DNA from: DATFWK01 sp035259345
GTDB lineage: Bacteria > Actinomycetota > Thermoleophilia > Miltoncostaeales > Miltoncostaeaceae
Direction: 5' to 3'
Assembly: GCA_035259345.1 (NCBI GenBank)
Contig: DATFWK010000154.1
Coordinates: 1-9,035, forward strand
DNA length: 9,035 bases
The stretch's first letter is position 1; every line of letters begins with the position of its first letter. A program made the translations under genes and the position numbers. Positions 4,909-9,035 of this stretch are shown here, piece by piece. The notes under the pieces were generated by a model. It was not told the origin of the DNA, ran no database searches, and worked only from the letters and a program-made list of their open reading frames with translations.

Positions 4909-6864
4909 CTAGCCGAACGCCTGGCGGACGTCGTCCGACGACGGCGAGTGGGCGGGCGGCGGGAACCACTCCGCGACGTCGACCGGCCCGGCCGGCTCCC
5001 GGACCACGATCGCCGGGTCGATGCGGATAACGCCGTAGCCGGCAACGGCGCCGGCGCCGAAGCCCGGCGCGAAGACCCGCATCGGCCGGTCGATGACCCC
5101 GTCGGCGACGGCGTCGAAGATCGCGATCGGGATGCTCGCCGCCGACACGTTGCCGACGCGGTCGATGTTGAAGTACATCCGCTCGGGGTCGAGCCCGGCC
5201 TCGCCGCCCAGCTCCTCGACCATCGTCCGGTTCGCCTGGTGGGGGACGACGAGGTCGATCGCGTCGACCAGGTGGCCGTCGTTCCCGTCCGTCGGGTTCG
5301 GCAGCCGGTTGAGCTCGCCCATCATCTGGATGAGGTAGCGCTTCACGAGCGCCTTGACCTCGGGGCCCCACACGGTCACGTCGTTGTCGAACTCGGGGTT
5401 CGGCCAGATGATCGAGTTGACCTCGCTCACGGGCCCGCTGGCGTAGGTCTGCAGCACCTCGATGTCGGGCTCCTCGCCGGCCGCCCCCGGGGCGATCACG
5501 ACGGCGGCGGCCCCGTCGCCGAAGATCATGCGCGAGGGGCGGACGTTGCCGATCTTGTCCGAGAACTTCTCGGCGAGCACCAAGAGCACCGGCCGGCGCA
5601 CGTCCTGCAGCATCCGCGTGGCCTCGGCCATGCCGTACGGGAAGCCGGCGCACGCGGCGACGAGGTCGAACGAGGCGTGCGTCTGGTACATGCCGAGCTG
5701 CCCGGAGAGCCACGTGGCGACGGAGGGCAGCAGGCGCGTGCTCGTGCACGAGCAGAAGATCACGCCGCCGATCTCCTCCGGCCTGCGCCCGGCGCCCGCG
5801 AGCGCCGCCGCCGCGGCCGAGAGCGAGATGTCCTCGAGGCCGCGCTCGGTGTAGAGGCGGGCCTCGATGCCGGTCTTGTCGCTGATGTCGTCCGCGCTCA
5901 TGGGCGACCAGCTGTAGGCGCTGTTTCGGATCACGTCCTCGTTGGTGCAGACCCACTCGCCCTTCGCGACGGCGAGGGCCTCGAGTCTGGGCGGGATCGC
6001 GAACCGCTCGCGGACGATGACCGGCGGCACGGGCTCCGCGGGCGGGACGGGCGCGGCCACGGCGCTCGGTCGTGGGCGCTCCCGGTGGCCCTCCTTCACG
6101 TGGCGGATGAACTCGAGCACGTCGCGGTTGCGCGGCACGAACAGCACGACGAACTCGTCGTCGCCGACGCGGGACGGGTGCTCGAGCCGCGTGTCGGCCC
6201 GGTTCCACGGGTACTGGTTGTGCAGCACCATCGCCATGCGGTGCAGCGCCTCGAGCTCCGGCACGCTCTCAGAGCAGTCGAGGATCTCCTGGAAGCCGAA
6301 GACCGGGTAGTCCGGCTGCAGCGAGGAGATGCAGTAGGTCAGGGCGTGCGGATCCTCGAGCGACTCGGCCACGGTCCGCTTGATCGCCCGGATCTCCGAG
6401 GCGTGGTGGAGCTTGTTGCGGTAGACGTCGAAGAGGACGCGGTAGATCGCGTCCTCGGCCTCGGCGTCCCAGGCGGCCGGCAGCTCGTCGTAGCAGGCGG
6501 CCACCGCGGCCACCTTGCGGTCGCCGTCCACCCACGGCGTCAGCGACGGCAGGAAGATGTCCGAGCGCCGGCGCGGCACGTCCCGCCAGCGCATCGGGCG
6601 CTTGTCGTACATCGTCATCGCGTAGCGGTTGGTCCAGAAGAGGTTCAGGGCCACGTCCCGCATCAGGTCGTAGCGCGACGTGTAGCTGCTCGTGGCGACC
6701 TTCTCGAGGATGTCCGTGCCGGTCGGCGCCTTGGACTCGAAGTCCCGGCGCACGACGGCCGACAGCTGCTCCTCGGTCTCCAGGCAGCTGAAGTCCAGCT
6801 CCGCCAGGAAGTTGGACGGAAAGACCAGGCGGCCGTGCCGATTGACGACGAAGGGCTTGCTCAC
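4909..6864 (-). CDS. Two-part protein: unrecognised N-terminal region fused to a KAS III (FabH-like) condensing enzyme
   Basis: A 651-residue protein. Residues 298-617 form a complete KAS III-type 3-oxoacyl synthase fold. Nucleophile Cys405 sits in LVAACAGF, His542 in VPHQAN and Asn572 in GNVSAAS, so the Cys-His-Asn triad is intact; FGDGAAA (448-454) is another FabH signature. KAS III enzymes condense an acyl-CoA starter with malonyl-ACP, or with malonyl-CoA in NphT7-type enzymes. Residues 1-260 are an aromatic- and Arg-rich soluble region that I cannot assign, with no signal peptide or membrane segment. A Pro-rich linker spans 262-290, and a short Pro-containing tail spans 618-651. Typical FabH is about 320 residues, so this is twice normal length. 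I chose the GTG at 6864-6862 because AAGGGA lies 10 nt before it and the translation further upstream looks Arg/Pro-rich and non-proteinlike. It is divergent from the carboxylase gene and convergent with the PHA locus. Confidence 0.88.
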   Translation of the reverse strand: MSKPFVVNRHGRLVFPSNFLAELDFSCLETEEQLSAVVRRDFESKAPTGTDILEKVATSSYTSRYDLMRDVALNLFWTNRYAMTMYDKRPMRWRDVPRRRSDIFLPSLTPWVDGDRKVAAVAACYDELPAAWDAEAEDAIYRVLFDVYRNKLHHASEIRAIKRTVAESLEDPHALTYCISSLQPDYPVFGFQEILDCSESVPELEALHRMAMVLHNQYPWNRADTRLEHPSRVGDDEFVVLFVPRNRDVLEFIRHVKEGHRERPRPSAVAAPVPPAEPVPPVIVRERFAIPPRLEALAVAKGEWVCTNEDVIRNSAYSWSPMSADDISDKTGIEARLYTERGLEDISLSAAAAALAGAGRRPEEIGGVIFCSCTSTRLLPSVATWLSGQLGMYQTHASFDLVAACAGFPYGMAEATRMLQDVRRPVLLVLAEKFSDKIGNVRPSRMIFGDGAAAVVIAPGAAGEEPDIEVLQTYASGPVSEVNSIIWPNPEFDNDVTVWGPEVKALVKRYLIQMMGELNRLPNPTDGNDGHLVDAIDLVVPHQANRTMVEELGGEAGLDPERMYFNIDRVGNVSAASIPIAIFDAVADGVIDRPMRVFAPGFGAGAVAGYGVIRIDPAIVVREPAGPVDVAEWFPPPAHSPSSDDVRQAFG

Positions 6865-6874
6865 GCGTGCCGGT

Positions 6875-6880
6875 TCCCTT
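6875..6880 (-). promoter_or_regulatory. Shine-Dalgarno that sets the KAS III start
   Basis: AAGGGA on the - strand, 10 nt before the GTG at 6864-6862. It supports this start over several upstream in-frame candidates reaching to 7053, which would overlap the carboxylase gene. Confidence 0.6.
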
Positions 6881-6984
6881 GGCGACGACTCCGGGCAACG
6901 GTACCGAATGGCGCTTCTCGGAGGGTAGGGTCCGTGTCCTCTTAGGTGCGGGCCGCCCCGTAGCCACCGCTCCGCCAGACGGGC

Positions 6985-6990
6985 TAGCGT
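6985..6990 (+). promoter_or_regulatory. Probable -10 box (TAGCGT) for leaderless carboxylase mRNA
   Basis: TAGCGT ends 10 nt before the ATG at 7001. The intervening bases (CGTTCGACCC) contain no SD, which suggests that transcription starts at or just before the ATG. The pattern TAGNNT also precedes the XRE gene and phaB at similar distances. Confidence 0.5.
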
Positions 6991-7000
6991 CGTTCGACCC

Positions 7001-9035
7001 ATGCAAAGCCGCATCGCGATCGTCAATCGCAGCGAGCCGGCCCGGCGCCTCATCCACGCGGCCCGCGAGCTGAATCACGAGCGCGGATGGCGGATCACGA
7101 CCATCGCGCTGCATACCGAGGACGAGCGCCGCGCGACGTTCGTCCGCGAGGCGGACGAGGCGGTGCTCATCGGGACGCCCGGCGGCGGCAACCCGTACCT
7201 CGACCACGCCGAGCTGGCGCGCGCCCTTCGCAGCGGCCGGGCCGACGCGGTGTGGGTCGGCTGGGGCTTCGTCGCCGAGGACGCGGCGTTCGTCGAGCTC
7301 TGCGACCGGCTCGGGGTGACCTTCGTCGGGCCGCCCGCGGACGTCATGCGGGCCCTCGGCGACAAGATCGCCGCGAAGCAGCTCGCCGAGCGGGTCGGCG
7401 TGCCGGTCGCCGCCTGGAGCGGCGGGCCGGTGGAGACGACGGAGGAGGCTGTCCGCCACGCCGGCGAGATCGGCTATCCGCTCATGATCAAGGCGGCCGC
7501 GGGTGGGGGAGGGCGCGGCATCCGCATCGTCCGCTCGGAGGCGGAGCTGCTGCCGGCGCTCGCGCGGGCGCGCGAGGAGGGCCGGCGGTCCTTCGGCGAC
7601 GCGACGGTGCTGATGGAGCGGCTGGTGGAGGGCGCGCGCCACGTCGAGGTGCAGGTGATCGGCGACCACCACGGCAACGGCTGGGCGCTGGGCGTGCGCG
7701 ACTGCTCCGTTCAGCGGCGCAGCCAGAAGCTCATCGAGGAGTCCTCGTCACCGGCGCTCACGCGGGAGCAGGACCGGGAGCTGCGGCAGTCGGCGCTCGA
7801 CCTGGTGCTGGCCGCCGGCTACCGCAACGCCGGCACGGTCGAGTTCCTCTACCAGCCCGAGGACCGCGCGTTCGCCTTCCTCGAGGTCAACACGCGCCTG
7901 CAGGTCGAGCACCCGGTGACCGAGATGGCGACCGGGGTCGACCTGGTGAAGCTGCAGCTGCACGTGGCCTTCGGCGGGCGCCTGGAGGGGGACCCGCCGG
8001 ACGAGCGCGGGCACGCGATCGAGGCGCGGCTGAACGCCGAGGACCCGGACCGGGGCTTCGCCCCCGCGCCCGGGACCGTCGAGCTCATGTCGCTGCCGAC
8101 CGGGCCCGGCATCCGCGTGGACACCGGCATCGGCGAGGGCGACCGCATCCCGCCGGAGTACGACTCGATGATCGCCAAGGTCATCGCCTGGGGCGCGGAT
8201 CGCGACGAGGCGCGCGCGCGCCTGCGGCGGGCGCTCGAGGAGATGGCCGTCGTGGTGCGCGGCGGCGCGACCAACCGCTCGTTCCTGATCGAGCTGTTGG
8301 GACGGCCGGAGGTGGTCGGGGGCACGGCCCACACCGCCTGGCTCGACGGCCCGGCCCTGTCCGAGCTCAGCTCCGGGCGGAACGCCGACGTGGCGATCGT
8401 CGCGGCGGCGATCGAGTCGGCCGACGCCGCGGAGGCGGTCGAGCGGGAGCAGTTCTACGCGAGCGCGCGACGAGGCCGCCCCAAGGCGAGCCACCAGGTG
8501 GCCCGGCAGGTGGAGCTCCGCCACCGCGGCGAGGCCTACCGGCTGTCCGTCGCCCGCACCGGCCCGCAGGCCTACCGCGTGACGGTGCCGGAGGGCACGC
8601 TCGACGTGGCCGTCGAGCGGCTCGGCCGCTTCGCCTCGCGCCTTCAGGTCGACGGGCGCACCCACCGCGTCACCTCGATCTTCTCGGCGCCGGACCACCT
8701 CGTCGAGGTGGACGGGGCCGCGCACCGGGTGTCGCTGGACGAGGGAGGGCTCATCCGCGCCCCGGCGCCGGCGCTCGTCGTCGCCCTGGCCGTCGCCCCT
8801 GGCGACGAGGTCGAGGCCGGCGCGCCGGTGGTGGTGCTCGAGAGCATGAAGATGGAGACGACCGTGACCGCGCCGTTCACGGGCGTCGTGGCGGAGGTGC
8901 TGACGGCCGGCAACGTCCAGGTCGACGCGGGTGCGCCGCTCGTCCGCATCGAGGCGGTCTCGGCCGGAGCGGAGGACGGCGCGGGCGGATCGCGCGTCAG
9001 CTTCGAGCCGCCGGCGGAGGCTGGAACGGCCGGCC
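7001..9035 (+). CDS. Acyl-CoA carboxylase: biotin carboxylase plus biotin carrier, probably fused to carboxyltransferase; 3'-truncated by window edge
   Basis: The first 678 residues of a biotin-dependent carboxylase, with no stop before the window end. Biotin carboxylase covers about residues 1-450: the N-terminal fold (IAIVNRSEPARRL), the ATP-grasp glycine-rich loop (KAAAGGGGRGIR, 164-175), RDCSVQRRSQKLIEE (233-247), EVNTRLQVEHPVTEM (295-309), and the C-terminal lobe. A poorly conserved linker (450-580) leads to a biotinyl domain at about 584-652 with ESMKME; Lys617 (codon 8849-8851) is the biotinylation site. The protein would carboxylate biotin with ATP and bicarbonate and pass CO2 to acetyl-CoA or propionyl-CoA. 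The chain runs at least 61 residues beyond Lys617, against about 35 in stand-alone carriers. This, together with VWVGWGFVAED, recalls the long actinobacterial proteins annotated as fused acetyl/propionyl-CoA carboxylase alpha with a carboxyltransferase. Residue 11 is Ser where the common motif is NRGE. The start has no SD. The biotin carboxylase call is firm; the fusion is inferred. Confidence 0.93.
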   Translation, partial: MQSRIAIVNRSEPARRLIHAARELNHERGWRITTIALHTEDERRATFVREADEAVLIGTPGGGNPYLDHAELARALRSGRADAVWVGWGFVAEDAAFVELCDRLGVTFVGPPADVMRALGDKIAAKQLAERVGVPVAAWSGGPVETTEEAVRHAGEIGYPLMIKAAAGGGGRGIRIVRSEAELLPALARAREEGRRSFGDATVLMERLVEGARHVEVQVIGDHHGNGWALGVRDCSVQRRSQKLIEESSSPALTREQDRELRQSALDLVLAAGYRNAGTVEFLYQPEDRAFAFLEVNTRLQVEHPVTEMATGVDLVKLQLHVAFGGRLEGDPPDERGHAIEARLNAEDPDRGFAPAPGTVELMSLPTGPGIRVDTGIGEGDRIPPEYDSMIAKVIAWGADRDEARARLRRALEEMAVVVRGGATNRSFLIELLGRPEVVGGTAHTAWLDGPALSELSSGRNADVAIVAAAIESADAAEAVEREQFYASARRGRPKASHQVARQVELRHRGEAYRLSVARTGPQAYRVTVPEGTLDVAVERLGRFASRLQVDGRTHRVTSIFSAPDHLVEVDGAAHRVSLDEGGLIRAPAPALVVALAVAPGDEVEAGAPVVVLESMKMETTVTAPFTGVVAEVLTAGNVQVDAGAPLVRIEAVSAGAEDGAGGSRVSFEPPAEAGTAG

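Larger units (their letters stand above)
6865..7000. promoter_or_regulatory. Divergent regulatory spacer between the KAS III and carboxylase genes
   Basis: A 136-bp gap with no gene. It should hold promoters for both divergent genes. For the - strand gene, TACCGT (complement of 6898-6903) is one possible -10, about 33 nt before the GTG, but without a good -35. The palindrome CGGTACCG overlaps it. For the + strand gene see the TAGCGT box at 6985-6990. No strong operator-like repeat was seen. Confidence 0.55.

Noticed and set aside
6865..7053. N-terminal extension of the KAS III protein from upstream in-frame starts
   Set aside because: It would overlap the carboxylase start and fill the divergent promoter region; its composition is Arg/Pro-rich, and the GTG at 6864 has its own SD.
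1..9035. CRISPR arrays, tRNA/rRNA genes, insertion sequences, attachment sites
   Set aside because: No regularly spaced repeats, tRNA-like folds, transposase or integrase frames, or terminal inverted repeats were seen on either strand.

Overview
The window is very GC-rich (C or G at most third codon positions) and densely coding. High GC, TAGNNT boxes directly upstream of three start codons, and protein flavour suggest a high-GC actinobacterium, possibly a deep-branching class such as Thermoleophilia. That placement is inference. No RNA genes, CRISPR arrays, insertion sequences or other mobile-element remains were seen.

Positions 1-4878 form a polyhydroxyalkanoate (PHA) locus on the + strand. 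It starts with the C-terminal two thirds of a class III-like PHA synthase or related alpha/beta hydrolase that is cut by the window edge. Next come a MaoC-type (R)-specific enoyl-CoA hydratase with unusual N- and C-terminal extensions, an acetoacetyl-CoA reductase (PhaB), a complete class I-like PHA synthase (PhaC), a small phasin-like protein, and an XRE-family regulator. PhaB and the hydratase could both supply (R)-3-hydroxyacyl-CoA to the two synthases. The phasin would coat the granule, and the XRE protein is the obvious candidate regulator. The best regulatory signal in the window lies before the phasin gene: a near-consensus -35/-10 promoter whose spacer and -10 box contain three copies of the half-site AGTACGC, two of them forming a perfect 16-bp palindrome. 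No beta-ketothiolase (PhaA) is present.

Positions 4909-6864 (- strand, convergent with the XRE gene) encode a 651-residue protein. It has an unrecognised N-terminal region of about 260 residues, a proline-rich linker, and a full KAS III/FabH-like domain with an intact Cys-His-Asn triad.

A 136-bp divergent spacer (6865-7000) separates it from a biotin carboxylase/biotin carboxyl carrier protein chain that starts at 7001 and is still open at the right edge. Its biotin-carboxylase sequence has features that resemble single-chain (eukaryotic-type) acetyl-CoA carboxylases. The reading frame continues past the biotin domain, so a fused carboxyltransferase is likely downstream.

Taken together, the genes suggest a testable idea: an acyl-CoA carboxylase making malonyl-CoA, and a KAS III-type condensing enzyme making an acetoacetyl thioester for PhaB and PhaC. 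This would be a thiolase-independent feed into PHA, but it rests on gene content alone.
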